NCBI RefSeq assembly: GCF_006228385.1
Contig: NZ_CP039852.1
Span: 930,001-994,000, forward strand
DNA: 64,000 nucleotides
Source of the DNA: Salinimonas iocasae
Lineage (GTDB): Bacteria > Pseudomonadota > Gammaproteobacteria > Enterobacterales > Alteromonadaceae
Reading direction: 5' to 3'
In this document: positions 1-10,478 of the stretch, in pieces
Layout: each line of letters starts with the position of its first letter
Numbering within the stretch: position 1 is the stretch's first letter
Translations under genes and position numbers: made by a program
The notes under the pieces: generated by a model
Database searches by the model: none
Seen by the model: only the letters and a program-made list of their open reading frames with translations
What the model was told of the DNA's origin: nothing

Positions 1-3
1 AGG

Positions 4-378
4 TTATTGGCGGGCCAGAAGTGTATCGATGACCAGAAGATCAATTTGCGAACCGTCATTATCCGGAGAGATAACCACGCGTATGTTATTTTGCTGGGCC
101 GCCAGGACAACACGTCCGTTAAACTGGCTCACTACATCCAATTCCGGCATAGCTTCTTTGTACCAATCAATGATTTGCTGATTCTCCATTGGCGTATGGA
201 AAACCAGTGACGCTGGCATGTCATCATCAAAACGCTGGCACTGAACGGCATCGCCAGGCATGTTGATGGAATAAAAATCGCCCGGGCAGGCCGCTACATC
301 AGGCTGACTGGATTCGGCCTGTGAGGTGAAAGAAACTGCAAATAAAGCAGACAACGTTAACGCGCCTAAAAACTTCAT
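4..378 (-). CDS. Small secreted protein of unknown function
   Basis: Unrecognised 124-residue protein. Residues 1 to about 21 look like a Sec signal peptide: Met-Lys, a hydrophobic stretch, then Ser-Gln-Ala-Glu. The mature part is acidic and mixed, with two cysteines near residues 31 and 47 that could form a disulfide in the periplasm. No catalytic motif is visible. It lies downstream of gltD in the same direction with about 180 bp between them, so it probably has its own promoter. No strong Shine-Dalgarno precedes the ATG. Secretion is inferred only from the N-terminus. Confidence 0.7.
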   Translation of the reverse strand: MKFLGALTLSALFAVSFTSQAESSQPDVAACPGDFYSINMPGDAVQCQRFDDDMPASLVFHTPMENQQIIDWYKEAMPELDVVSQFNGRVVLAAQQNNIRVVISPDNDGSQIDLLVIDTLLARQ

Positions 379-527
379 ACGACCCCGTTTTTGATTATTT
401 TGTGTACCTGACTACTATAGGTTTGTGATCAGCACCCATCAACTGATCTTACGGGGTATTAGGTATGCTAAGTGATATTAAGGTATTGAGGGGGAGGAAA
501 AGCAAAAGGGTGGAAACAGAGGAAGTG

Positions 528-552
528 GCAGGCAGCATTATTTACTGCCTGC
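528..552 (-). terminator. Hairpin downstream of gltD
   Basis: An 8-bp perfect inverted repeat (GCAGGCAG / CTGCCTGC, 9-nt loop) lies 8 bp beyond the gltD stop. No T-run follows on the minus strand, so it may be a weak terminator or a 3'-end stabilising structure. Confidence 0.4.
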
Positions 553-560
553 AATAATTA

Positions 561-1979
<1,419 letters not shown>

Positions 1980-1988
1980 TCACACCTC

Positions 1989-4900
1989 CTACTGCGCCTG
2001 AATGCGAAGCTCATCGCTGGAGCGGCTGATATGGCCCAGCAAATTCTTCACGTCACTGGTTTTGGGTTTAATCAACTTCACCTGTTTCAGCGTGGTGCTG
2101 AAATCAGTCAGCAGATTCAGCGAATGCTCACTGCCGGTTTCTTCATAATGTTGATTAATAAGCCCGCGCAGATGCTCTACCAGAATGTTTTTGTCTTCGA
2201 CTGGCATGATTTCTACCAGTTCTTCATTAACCCGGTCAGCCAGATCGTTATCAGTATCCAGCAGATAAGCAAACCCACCGGTCATACCGGCACCGAAATT
2301 CACACCGACTTTGCCAAGCACAGCAACAATGCCGCCGGTCATATATTCACAGCCGTTATCACCGCAGCCTTCAACCACCGCAATAGCGCCGGAGTTACGC
2401 ACGCCAAAGCGCTCACCAGCCCGGCCAGCAGCAAACAGCTTTCCACCGGTGGCGCCATACAGACAGGTATTACCCATAATCGCGCTATTGGGCGCATCAA
2501 AGGTTATTCCACGTGCCGGATAAATAACCAGCTTACCGCCGGTCATACCTTTACCCACATAATCGTTGGCGTCACCTTCAATACGCATATGCAGGCCGCC
2601 GGCATTCCATACGCCGAAACTCTGACCCGCCGTACCGGTAAACTGCACCTCAATAGGCGAGTCTTCCATATCCTGATTACCATGCACCTTGGCAATCTCG
2701 CCGGAAAGTAGCGCACCAACAGAGCGGTCGGTATTACGAATCGGATAACTGAGCGAAAGTCCACTGGCCTTCTGTACTGCCTGCTGACCATCTTTAAACA
2801 GCTGCGCATTCAGCTCGCCTTTGTCCATTGGCGCGTTCGTTGTTTGAGAGTTAAACAGTCGCGTGTGCTCACCCGGATGGGGCATTTCAAGCAGTGGTGA
2901 CAAATCCAGCCGGTTTTGCTTGGCTGAGATGCCGTCTAATGTTTTTAACAGGTCAGTGCGACCCACTAAGTCATCAAACTTTTTCACACCCAGAGACGCC
3001 ATGATTTCGCGGACTTCCTGTGCGATGAACCTGAAATAGTTCATGACCATTTCCGGCAAGCCGATAAAGTGTTCCTCGCGCAGTTTTTCGTCCTGTGTCG
3101 CAACACCGGTTGCACAATTATTCAGGTGGCAGATACGAAGATATTTACAGCCCAGCGCGACCATCGGACCGGTTCCAAAGCCGAAGCTCTCTGCACCCAG
3201 ACAGGCCGCTTTCACCACATCCAGTCCGGTTTTCAGACCACCGTCCGTCTGTAGTCGAACCTTGTGACGCAGGCCGTTTTCTACCAGCGCCTGCTGTGTT
3301 TCTGCCAGACCCAATTCAAACGGGCTGCCGGCATATTTCACTGATGTTAGCGGACTGGCGCCCGTGCCACCGTCATAACCTGATACGGTGATAAGGTCAG
3401 CGTACGCCTTTGCCACACCCGTGGCGATGGTGCCAACGCCTGGCTCAGAAACCAGTTTTACGGAGATGAGGGCTGCCGGATTCACCTGTTTTAAGTCAAA
3501 TATCAGCTGTGCCAAATCTTCGATAGAATAAATATCGTGATGGGGCGGTGGCGATATCAGGGTCACGCCGGGTACCGAGAAGCGCAGGGTAGCGATATAA
3601 CGGTTTACCTTATCGCCGGGTAGCTGACCGCCTTCACCGGGTTTTGCGCCCTGAGCGACTTTAATCTGAATGACATTTGCATTCACCAAATAATGCGGCG
3701 TTACGCCAAAGCGCCCGGAGGCCACCTGTTTGATTTTTGAATTTTTCTCAGTACCAAACCGGGAAGGGTGTTCGCCACCTTCACCAGAGTTTGACTGACC
3801 ACCCAACCGGTTCATGGCTATTGCCAGCGCTTCGTGCGCTTCAGGACTCAATGCGCCAATAGACATAGCCGCGGTATCAAAACGCGGGAAGAGGTTTTCA
3901 GCAGCCTCAACCTCACTAACATCAATAGCCTCAGACTGCGCATTAAAGGTCAGAAGATCACGAAGGTGAGCCGGGTCCCTTTCATTAACCTGTTTTGCAT
4001 ACTCCTGATAGTCATCGTAGTTGCCGCTCATCACTGCTTTTTGCAATGATTTAACCACGCCGGGGTTATACGCGTGATATTCGCCGTCATGAACATATTT
4101 CAGCAGGCCGCCGTGTGAGATGGCTTTACGTTTAAGCCAAGCGATACGAGCCTGATTAACAATGTCCTGTTCGAAATCACTGAATCCGGCTCCCTGAATT
4201 CTTGAGGCGATACCATCAAAGCACAGCTGCATGACTTCTTTATTGATTCCCACCGCTTCAAACAGTTTGGCAGAACGGTAACTGGCCACTGTACTGATGC
4301 CCATTTTGGACATGATTTTATAAAGGCCTTTATTAATACCCTTGCGATAATTGATGGTGGCTTCCATCGCACTGATATCCAGTTCACCCTTATCGCAGAG
4401 CTGCTCAATGGTTTCATAAGCCAGAAACGGGTAAATAGCTGTTGCACCCAGACCAATCAGTACAGCGTAATGATGCGGGTCACGGGTAGTGGCGGTCTCA
4501 ACAACAATATTGGCATCACAGCGCAGCGCTTTATCGACCAGGCGGCGCTGCACAGCGCCTACAGCCATCGCTGCGGGAACCGGTAAACGGTTCTTACGGA
4601 TATTACGATCAGACAAAACAACAAACGCTGCTTTTTTGGTCTTAACCAGATACTCAACGTCGTTGCAGATTCTTTCTATCGCTTTGCGTAAACCTTCTTC
4701 CTGCGAATACTGAAGCTCGACAACTTCAGAGTAGTAATGCTCGGGGTTAAATTCACGTAGTTGTTTAAGGTCGGTATACATCAGTATCGGTGACTGAAAC
4801 AAAACGCGATCGGCATAACCCGAGGTTTCGCTGAAAACATTCTGCTCACGCCCGATACAGGTGGCCAGGGACATCACGTGATTTTCCCGCAGGGGATCGA

Positions 4901-6455
4901 TAGGCGGGTTGGTGACCTGAGCAAATTGCTGCCGGAAATAATCGTAAAGGGTACGGGTTTTAGATGACATCACGGCCATTGGCGTATCATCACCCATAGA
5001 GCCCACTGCTTCCTGACCATCTTTGGCAAGCACTTTTATAACCTGCTGAATCTCTTCGTAGCTGTAGTTATAAAGTTTGTGATAAACCGCCATCATGTCG
5101 TCGTCAAACACACGGGTACCAATTTGAGATGCGTCCGCATCCTCAACCGGTGTCAGTCGACGAATATGTTTATCAAGCCACTCCCGGTAGGGGTGACGAT
5201 CTTTAAGCTCATCATCAATTTCGTTCGAGCGCCACACCTTGCCATTGTAGGTATCTACAGCAAGCATTTCGCCCGGACCTACGCGGCCTTTTTCGATGAC
5301 ATCTTTTTCATCGTAATCCCAAATACCGACTTCTGAAGCCAGTGTAATGAAACCATTTTTAGTAATGACATAGCGGGCAGGGCGCAGACCATTACGGTCA
5401 AGGTTGCAGGCAACATGCCGACCATTCGTCAACACGATACCTGCTGGCCCGTCCCACGGTTCCATATGCATCGAATTAAATTCATAAAATGCCCGAAGGT
5501 TATCATCCATGGTGCGGTTATTTTGATATGCCGGTGGCACCAATAAACGCATTGCACGAAACAAGTCCATGCCGCCAGCTAAGAATAGCTCTAGCATGTT
5601 GTCCAGTGAGGAAGAATCTGAGCCATCCGAATTTACGTACGGTGCAGCCTCTTTTAAATCAGGGATAAGGGGCGTTGAAAACTTTCCGGTACGGGCTTTA
5701 GCCCAGTCACGGTTCCCTTTTATCGTGTTGATTTCACCATTGTGGGCAAGAAAACGAAATGGTTGCGCTAATGGCCAGCGAGGTAATGTATTGGTTGAAA
5801 ATCGCTGGTGGAATACACAAATTGCGCTTTGCATCCGTTCGTCTGCCAGATCGGCGTAAAAAGCCGGCAGATCTTTGGGCATTACCAGCCCTTTATAAAT
5901 GGTTACCAGGCCGGACAAACAGGCAACGTAAAAATCAGGGTCCTGTTCGAGCCGCTTTTCGGCGCGTCTGCGTACCATATATAGGCGGCGCTCAAGATCA
6001 CGCTTACGCCAGCCCGGTGGTGCGTTGACAAAAACCTGCTCTATCTGCGGCACACCGGTTAGTGCCAGTTCACCCAGCACGTCATTATTTACCGGTACTT
6101 TACGCCAGCCAGGTACACTCAACGTTTCTTTTTCAAGTTCTTCGTTAAGTACTTCTCTGGCTTGTTGCGCCAAAGATTCATCCTGACTCAGAAAAATCAT
6201 GCCGACAGCATATTTTTTACTTAGCTTCCAGCCGTTTTCCTGTGCAATGGATTTGAAAAATGCGTCCGGCTTCTGCAGCAATAAGCCACAGCCGTCACCT
6301 GTTTTACCGTCAGCAGCAATACCGCCGCGGTGTTGCATCCTGTCCAGACCATGTATGGCTGTCTTTACCAACTGGTGGCTGGCTTCGCCATTAGTATGGG
6401 CAATAAGGCCAAAACCACAGTTGTCCCTCGAATCATTGGGATTATATAAACTCAT
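1989..6455 (-). CDS. gltB: Glutamate synthase (NADPH) large subunit
   Basis: Alpha subunit of GOGAT, 1488 residues. The N-terminal class-II glutamine amidotransferase domain releases ammonia from glutamine. It begins with a short 12-residue propeptide before the expected catalytic cysteine in Asn-Cys-Gly-Phe-Gly, which is exposed by processing in this family. A central domain, the FMN-binding synthase domain (including a Gly-rich SGEGGEHPSRFG stretch and 3Fe-4S cysteines near CHLNNCATG) and the C-terminal beta-helix GXGXG domain follow. A good GAAGGAG ribosome-binding site precedes the ATG. It is the first gene of gltBD and has a long upstream region. Identification is firm. Confidence 0.98.
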   Translation of the reverse strand: MSLYNPNDSRDNCGFGLIAHTNGEASHQLVKTAIHGLDRMQHRGGIAADGKTGDGCGLLLQKPDAFFKSIAQENGWKLSKKYAVGMIFLSQDESLAQQAREVLNEELEKETLSVPGWRKVPVNNDVLGELALTGVPQIEQVFVNAPPGWRKRDLERRLYMVRRRAEKRLEQDPDFYVACLSGLVTIYKGLVMPKDLPAFYADLADERMQSAICVFHQRFSTNTLPRWPLAQPFRFLAHNGEINTIKGNRDWAKARTGKFSTPLIPDLKEAAPYVNSDGSDSSSLDNMLELFLAGGMDLFRAMRLLVPPAYQNNRTMDDNLRAFYEFNSMHMEPWDGPAGIVLTNGRHVACNLDRNGLRPARYVITKNGFITLASEVGIWDYDEKDVIEKGRVGPGEMLAVDTYNGKVWRSNEIDDELKDRHPYREWLDKHIRRLTPVEDADASQIGTRVFDDDMMAVYHKLYNYSYEEIQQVIKVLAKDGQEAVGSMGDDTPMAVMSSKTRTLYDYFRQQFAQVTNPPIDPLRENHVMSLATCIGREQNVFSETSGYADRVLFQSPILMYTDLKQLREFNPEHYYSEVVELQYSQEEGLRKAIERICNDVEYLVKTKKAAFVVLSDRNIRKNRLPVPAAMAVGAVQRRLVDKALRCDANIVVETATTRDPHHYAVLIGLGATAIYPFLAYETIEQLCDKGELDISAMEATINYRKGINKGLYKIMSKMGISTVASYRSAKLFEAVGINKEVMQLCFDGIASRIQGAGFSDFEQDIVNQARIAWLKRKAISHGGLLKYVHDGEYHAYNPGVVKSLQKAVMSGNYDDYQEYAKQVNERDPAHLRDLLTFNAQSEAIDVSEVEAAENLFPRFDTAAMSIGALSPEAHEALAIAMNRLGGQSNSGEGGEHPSRFGTEKNSKIKQVASGRFGVTPHYLVNANVIQIKVAQGAKPGEGGQLPGDKVNRYIATLRFSVPGVTLISPPPHHDIYSIEDLAQLIFDLKQVNPAALISVKLVSEPGVGTIATGVAKAYADLITVSGYDGGTGASPLTSVKYAGSPFELGLAETQQALVENGLRHKVRLQTDGGLKTGLDVVKAACLGAESFGFGTGPMVALGCKYLRICHLNNCATGVATQDEKLREEHFIGLPEMVMNYFRFIAQEVREIMASLGVKKFDDLVGRTDLLKTLDGISAKQNRLDLSPLLEMPHPGEHTRLFNSQTTNAPMDKGELNAQLFKDGQQAVQKASGLSLSYPIRNTDRSVGALLSGEIAKVHGNQDMEDSPIEVQFTGTAGQSFGVWNAGGLHMRIEGDANDYVGKGMTGGKLVIYPARGITFDAPNSAIMGNTCLYGATGGKLFAAGRAGERFGVRNSGAIAVVEGCGDNGCEYMTGGIVAVLGKVGVNFGAGMTGGFAYLLDTDNDLADRVNEELVEIMPVEDKNILVEHLRGLINQHYEETGSEHSLNLLTDFSTTLKQVKLIKPKTSDVKNLLGHISRSSDELRIQAQ

Positions 6456-6812
6456 CTCTAAACTCCTTCAACCTTCGACTGGGCAAGGTACAGGCTACAT
6501 TTTCACGCAGAGGTTCGTGAACTGTAGCTACGTCAGACATCTTATTTTGCGGGCGCTTGAGGCCCATCAGGCATGTGTCTGTTTTTCGTCGTTATTTATT
6601 ATTAGAGGATACCAGCCATGTGCGCCGCATCATTATGCAATGTTGCATAGCGGGGGATACAAAATAACCATAATGGAAAATAAAATCAATTCATAACAAA
6701 GACTGAATGCAGCGTTTGTAAATGAAATTTTTATATTTCTTTTTCAATCAATGAGTTGCAATGGTTGGCTGTGTCGGTAATCAATGTGCGGTAAGTGAGG
6801 TGTTATCTGATT

Positions 6813-6830
6813 TTAGTATATTTATACTAA
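6813..6830. repeat. 18-bp palindrome, operator candidate
   Basis: Perfect inverted repeat TTAGTATA-TT-TATACTAA, about 360 bp upstream of gltB. The size and symmetry suit a dimeric regulator, but the sequence is AT-rich and no regulator is assigned. Confidence 0.5.
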
Positions 6831-6941
6831 TTATCTACTTTTTCGTTTTTTGCGGCTGTGAATAAATATTTATTTTGACCGGTTAAATATACGTCTTTGG
6901 TTAACAATGTGTTTTCAAAAATATACGTATCATTAACATCT

Positions 6942-6986
6942 CAATACCTAATGTAAGTATTTTCTGCATTACAGTGAGAGGTATTG
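6942..6986. repeat. Inverted repeat CAATACCT / AGGTATTG
   Basis: Perfect 8-bp arms at 6942-6949 and 6979-6986, with a second nested pair TAATG / CATTA between them. It could be a regulator site or a transcript hairpin upstream of the mini-gene. Confidence 0.4.
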
Positions 6987-7017
6987 TAAAAGCATTGCTA
7001 TACAGAAAATTCGAAAT

Positions 7018-7046
7018 TAATGCAAGGTGGTCGAGCTTTTGCATTA
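7018..7046. repeat. Inverted repeat TAATGCAA / TTGCATTA
   Basis: Perfect 8-bp arms at 7018-7025 and 7039-7046 with 13 bp between, 115 bp upstream of the 21-codon gene. The spacing suits a dimeric DNA-binding protein. Confidence 0.45.
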
Positions 7047-7160
7047 TGTAAGATTAAGTGTTGATTGGCGAACTCTGTAGCCAGACCGTCATGCACGAGA
7101 GCTATAGTCGGGTATTCCAACTATGACATTCAATTTGACGACCAAATAATAGGTGAAGCT

Positions 7161-7226
7161 ATGTTAGATTTTCATGCATTTGATGAAGAAGAAATCGACG
7201 ATATCGCAGTTCCAGGTTATAACTGA
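7161..7226 (+). CDS. Acidic 21-residue mini-protein or leader peptide
   Basis: A 21-codon frame (ATG to TGA) with an AGGTGA ribosome-binding site 5 nt before the ATG. The peptide has seven or more acidic residues, centred on Asp-Glu-Glu-Glu-Ile-Asp-Asp, no Lys or Arg, and ends Ala-Val-Pro-Gly-Tyr-Asn. A 7-bp hairpin follows 11 nt after the stop. It stands alone in the gltB-arcB intergenic region with inverted repeats upstream. The ribosome-binding site, strong compositional bias and adjacent hairpin suggest a real small gene, but a chance frame cannot be excluded. Function unknown; it could be a peptide precursor, a regulatory leader or a small binding protein. Confidence 0.4.
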   Translation: MLDFHAFDEEEIDDIAVPGYN

Positions 7227-7237
7227 AATAAAATCAT

Positions 7238-7255
7238 AGAGATAGCAATATCTCT
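7238..7255 (+). other. Hairpin with GCAA tetraloop after the mini-gene
   Basis: Perfect 7-bp stem AGAGATA / TATCTCT closed by GCAA, a GNRA-type tetraloop. There is no T-run, so it is a structural or protective hairpin rather than a canonical terminator. Confidence 0.45.
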
Positions 7256-7283
7256 GAGCGATATTTGTTCTAAAAAATTTATA

Positions 7284-7325
7284 TGCCGGTGGTTGTAGAC
7301 CCTGCACATAGCGGGTCTGCCGGCA
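7284..7325 (+). other. Two-tier stem-loop upstream of arcB
   Basis: Outer stem TGCCGG (7284-7289) pairs with CCGGCA (7320-7325); inner stem AGACCC (7297-7302) pairs with GGGTCT (7313-7318). The internal loop is asymmetric, 7 nt against 1. It could be a leader element or part of a small RNA; no known family recognised. Confidence 0.35.
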
Positions 7326-7552
7326 CCCCTTCTTGTGATACGAATTTATTTCTGCCAAAATCCGCGTTATCTTCTGAGCGCAATATTCTTCGATCCCCAC
7401 ACATTCTAAGCGTCGTCCTATGCCTGTTAACGGTGCAGCTGTCTGCAAAATGGTGCACCTGAGCATTCATTCTGCGGGTTTGCGTTTATGTTATTTGTTC
7501 CGTATGTAAGACCTGCTAGGATACCTGCAGTTTTATCTGAGAAAAAAGTTAT

Positions 7553-9913
7553 ATGCATCAGGATTCTCCCAATGATTCATGGGCTATTCGTATTGCCCAG
7601 TTTGTTAAACGCTTTGGCACACTGAAACTGAGTATTCTATTTGTGCTGGTGACCCTGGTGTTTACGCTGGGAAGCTCATATGTAGTGAGAGTTAGTCTGG
7701 GCAAATCGGTTCAGCCGGATGATTTTATTATTGCCATTATTATCACCCTGCTTTCTGCACCGTGGGTACTGTATTTTTTCAGTGAGCTGGTTAAGCAGCT
7801 CGAAAACTCACGCACCAATCTGAAAGAGGTGGTAAGCCAGCTGGAGCGGTTGCGTGAAGAAGATGTGTTTCTTAACCGCGAACTCCAGTCTAATATCAGA
7901 CAGCTCAATCATGAGATTGAGCAGCGCAAACAGGCGCAGGAAGAAAGAGAGGCTGTTTTTAAAGAGCTGGAGCGCGAGATTGATGACAAATCCAGTTCTG
8001 AGGAACAGGCCCGGCGCCTTTCTACCTTGCTTCGCTCTATCATCGATGCCTCTCCCGATCTTATTTATTATCGCAACGAAGAAGGCCGCTTTGCCGGATG
8101 TAACCGGATTGCGGAATTACTTACCGGCAAAACCGAAGAGGAGCTGGTAGGACTGACCCTGCATGATGTGTTTGAAGAAGAGCTTGCAAGCCAGATTGTA
8201 GCCAGTGATCAGGAGGTGCTGGAAACCAATGCCAGTATTACTGAGGATCTTTGGTTACGCTTTGCCGATGGGCGTCGTCGCTACTTTGAAATGAAGCGGG
8301 TTCCGTTTTTCGATGCGGCAGGAAACCGACTAGGCTTGCTGGCGTTCGGGCGAGATATGACCGAACGGAAGCAGGCAGAAAGTGCCGCTGCCAAAGCAAA
8401 CACTGACAAAACCCGCTTCATTGCCACCATCAGTCACGAGCTGCGTACGCCGCTAAACGGGATCGTGGGACTTAGCCGCATGTTACGGGACACGGACTTG
8501 TCAGAAGAGCAGTTCAACTGGGTAAGTACGATTTATGCCAGCGCAATAACGCTGGGCAATATCTTCAACGATATTATCGACCTGGACAAACTGGACAGAG
8601 ACAAACTTGAGTTGAGCCTTAAAACGGTCTCACTACGTGACTTTACCGAAGAGCTTTCCAGTATCATCCGGTTGCTTGCCGCTGACAAAGGTCTGGAGCT
8701 GGTAACATCAATAAACGAGCCGTTACCTCAGCAGGTTGAGGTTGACGGTACACGTCTGCGCCAGATTTTATGGAACATTCTGTTTAATGCGGTGAAGTTC
8801 ACACAGAAAGGACAGGTGAGCTTATCTGTATCTGCAACTGAAGCCGCCAATGGTGTCAGTGTGGTGACCTTTATCGTGCAGGATACGGGAGTGGGTATTC
8901 CTGATACCGAAATCGATAAAATCTTTGCGATGTATTATCAGGTCGATCATCCTGATCATCAGTCAGCAACAGGTACAGGTATTGGGCTGGCCATCTGTAA
9001 GCAAATGGTCGATTTAATGAGTGGTGATATTCGTGTCAGCAGCGAAGTGAATCAGGGCACGCGGTTTGAGATTGAGTTGCCGTTACAGATTTCAACCAAA
9101 CCGATGCAGGCCTCCAAACTGTTGGTGACCGATCTGAATATTCTGCTGGTTGAGGATATTGAGCTTAATGTGATGGTCGCCAAAGCATTGCTTGAAAAGC
9201 TGGGCCAGCGTGTAGACGTCGCGATGACCGGGCAGGAAGCTATTGATAAAGCGCGTGAAAATACGTATGACCTGATTTTGCTTGATATACAGCTGCCGGA
9301 CATGACCGGATTTGATGTTGCCAATGTATTACACGAAGAAGATTTGGTGATGCAAACGCCCATCGTTGCACTGACCGCAAACGTCATTAAAAAACGCGAA
9401 GAATATCTGCAAAACGGCATGGATGACGTTATTGCCAAGCCGATAAAGAAAAGTCGCGTTGTCGAAGTTTTCAATCTTCTGTTTGCTGAACCCGCTGCTC
9501 CGACAGAGCGCGATGTTGAGCAAAAGCGCGACAAGCCGGATGCTAATAAATCGCTGTCTAATATCCTGGATATGGATCTGCTACAAATGCTGGTGGATAC
9601 TATCGGCGAGGATATGGTGCGGGCCAGCGTTAAGGTATTCCAGGATAAAATGCCTGAGTACATGGAAATTCTGCAGTTGAGTCTGAGTGCTGATGAAAAA
9701 TCAGAGGTATGCTCGCAGGCACACAAGATTAAAGGCGCTGCTGGCTCGGTAGGGTTGTCGCGCGTTCAGCGTATCGCCAATCAAATTCAGCAGGGCGATC
9801 ATCCAGCTTGGTGGCAGAATGTTCATGACTGGGTCGAGGAACTGCAAATGGCCGTACAACATGATATGAATGCGCTGGATGAATGGTTAAATGAACAGGT
9901 ACTGGATGACTGA
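7553..9913 (+). CDS. arcB: Aerobic respiration sensor kinase ArcB
   Basis: Tripartite hybrid histidine kinase that senses quinone-pool redox state and signals to ArcA. It has 786 residues: two membrane helices near 25-75, a coiled-coil linker about 80-140, a PAS domain about 150-270, HisKA with phospho-acceptor H295 in SHELRTP, HATPase with Gly-rich N and G boxes to about 510, a receiver with D578, and a C-terminal HPt with H724 in AHKIKGAAG. These match the H-D-H phosphorelay layout of E. coli ArcB. It is near gltB as in enteric bacteria. Its 3' end overlaps the next gene. Identification is firm. Confidence 0.96.
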   Translation: MHQDSPNDSWAIRIAQFVKRFGTLKLSILFVLVTLVFTLGSSYVVRVSLGKSVQPDDFIIAIIITLLSAPWVLYFFSELVKQLENSRTNLKEVVSQLERLREEDVFLNRELQSNIRQLNHEIEQRKQAQEEREAVFKELEREIDDKSSSEEQARRLSTLLRSIIDASPDLIYYRNEEGRFAGCNRIAELLTGKTEEELVGLTLHDVFEEELASQIVASDQEVLETNASITEDLWLRFADGRRRYFEMKRVPFFDAAGNRLGLLAFGRDMTERKQAESAAAKANTDKTRFIATISHELRTPLNGIVGLSRMLRDTDLSEEQFNWVSTIYASAITLGNIFNDIIDLDKLDRDKLELSLKTVSLRDFTEELSSIIRLLAADKGLELVTSINEPLPQQVEVDGTRLRQILWNILFNAVKFTQKGQVSLSVSATEAANGVSVVTFIVQDTGVGIPDTEIDKIFAMYYQVDHPDHQSATGTGIGLAICKQMVDLMSGDIRVSSEVNQGTRFEIELPLQISTKPMQASKLLVTDLNILLVEDIELNVMVAKALLEKLGQRVDVAMTGQEAIDKARENTYDLILLDIQLPDMTGFDVANVLHEEDLVMQTPIVALTANVIKKREEYLQNGMDDVIAKPIKKSRVVEVFNLLFAEPAAPTERDVEQKRDKPDANKSLSNILDMDLLQMLVDTIGEDMVRASVKVFQDKMPEYMEILQLSLSADEKSEVCSQAHKIKGAAGSVGLSRVQRIANQIQQGDHPAWWQNVHDWVEELQMAVQHDMNALDEWLNEQVLDD

Positions 9914-10463
9914 ACAGAAATCTTCGCTATTCCCAGCGTTTGAAAACCGGGAAATAGATGTGGCGGGCCTGCCCGACATGATGGCTGTCTCTATGCAGCC
10001 TGTATCGCCAAGGTACCGGTGGCTGAACCTGGCTATTGCGGTGGCGGGGGCAGCTATTGTCACTGCAATACTGAGCTTTCTGAGGTATCAGACATTTATG
10101 TCTGTGCCATTTGGGCTTGAGCGCTTTTATCTTATGGCCGTTACGATTGTGTGTACCCTCGGAGCCCTTAGCTTTACGTATCATCTGCTGGCGGATAAGA
10201 AGATAAAATACTGCTTGCGCGAGCAGGACCTGGTGATGCAGCAAGGTTTAATCTTCAGAAAAATTGCCTGCCAGCCAATCTTGCGCATTCAGCATATAGA
10301 GCTTAAACGAGGGCCTTTAGACCGGTTGGCAGATTTGGCCTGTTTGCAGGTGTTTTCCGCCGGGGGAGCGACACACACATTCGAGATTCCCGGGTTAAGA
10401 CTGACCGATGCACAGAAGGTCAGACAGTTCATTCTTAATCATAAAGAACTGGATGCAAAATAG
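9906..10463 (+). CDS. Bacterial PH-domain membrane protein, YdbS-like
   Basis: About 185 residues with two membrane helices near residues 42-65 and 75-98, followed by a bPH2/DUF304 domain containing a typical QPILRIQHIELKRGPLDRL block. I chose the ATG at 9906, which overlaps the end of arcB by 8 nt; an in-frame ATG at 9891 is also possible. The overlap suggests translational coupling to arcB. It pairs with the larger PH-domain gene 15 bp downstream, the usual YdbS-YdbT arrangement. The molecular role of these proteins is poorly known; they are membrane-associated. Confidence 0.8.
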   Translation: MTEQKSSLFPAFENREIDVAGLPDMMAVSMQPVSPRYRWLNLAIAVAGAAIVTAILSFLRYQTFMSVPFGLERFYLMAVTIVCTLGALSFTYHLLADKKIKYCLREQDLVMQQGLIFRKIACQPILRIQHIELKRGPLDRLADLACLQVFSAGGATHTFEIPGLRLTDAQKVRQFILNHKELDAK

Positions 10464-10478
10464 GGTGCAATACCGTTC

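Larger units (their letters stand above)
6456..7160. promoter_or_regulatory. Long AT-rich intergenic region between gltB and the mini-gene
   Basis: About 700 bp with no convincing long gene. It must hold the gltB promoter and 5' leader (minus strand) and probably a promoter for the mini-gene at 7161. It contains three perfect inverted repeats, listed separately, and a direct repeat of AATATACGT near 6889 and 6919. No clear sigma-70 promoter could be assigned by eye. Confidence 0.5.
7227..7552 (+). promoter_or_regulatory. arcB upstream region with possible RNA structure
   Basis: This 326-bp stretch between the mini-gene and arcB holds two hairpins, listed separately, and must contain the arcB promoter. 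The minus-strand open frames here have poor composition and no ribosome-binding site, so I do not call them genes. Confidence 0.5.

Noticed and set aside
7161..7226. Mini-gene as a PQQ or mycofactocin precursor
   Set aside because: The Gly-Tyr end is suggestive, but the key Glu-Tyr spacing of PqqA and the Val-Tyr end of MftA are absent and no maturation genes are nearby.
7164..7470. Minus-strand open frames of 63-100 codons opposite the mini-gene
   Set aside because: No ribosome-binding site, Cys/Ile-rich unnatural composition, no family resemblance.
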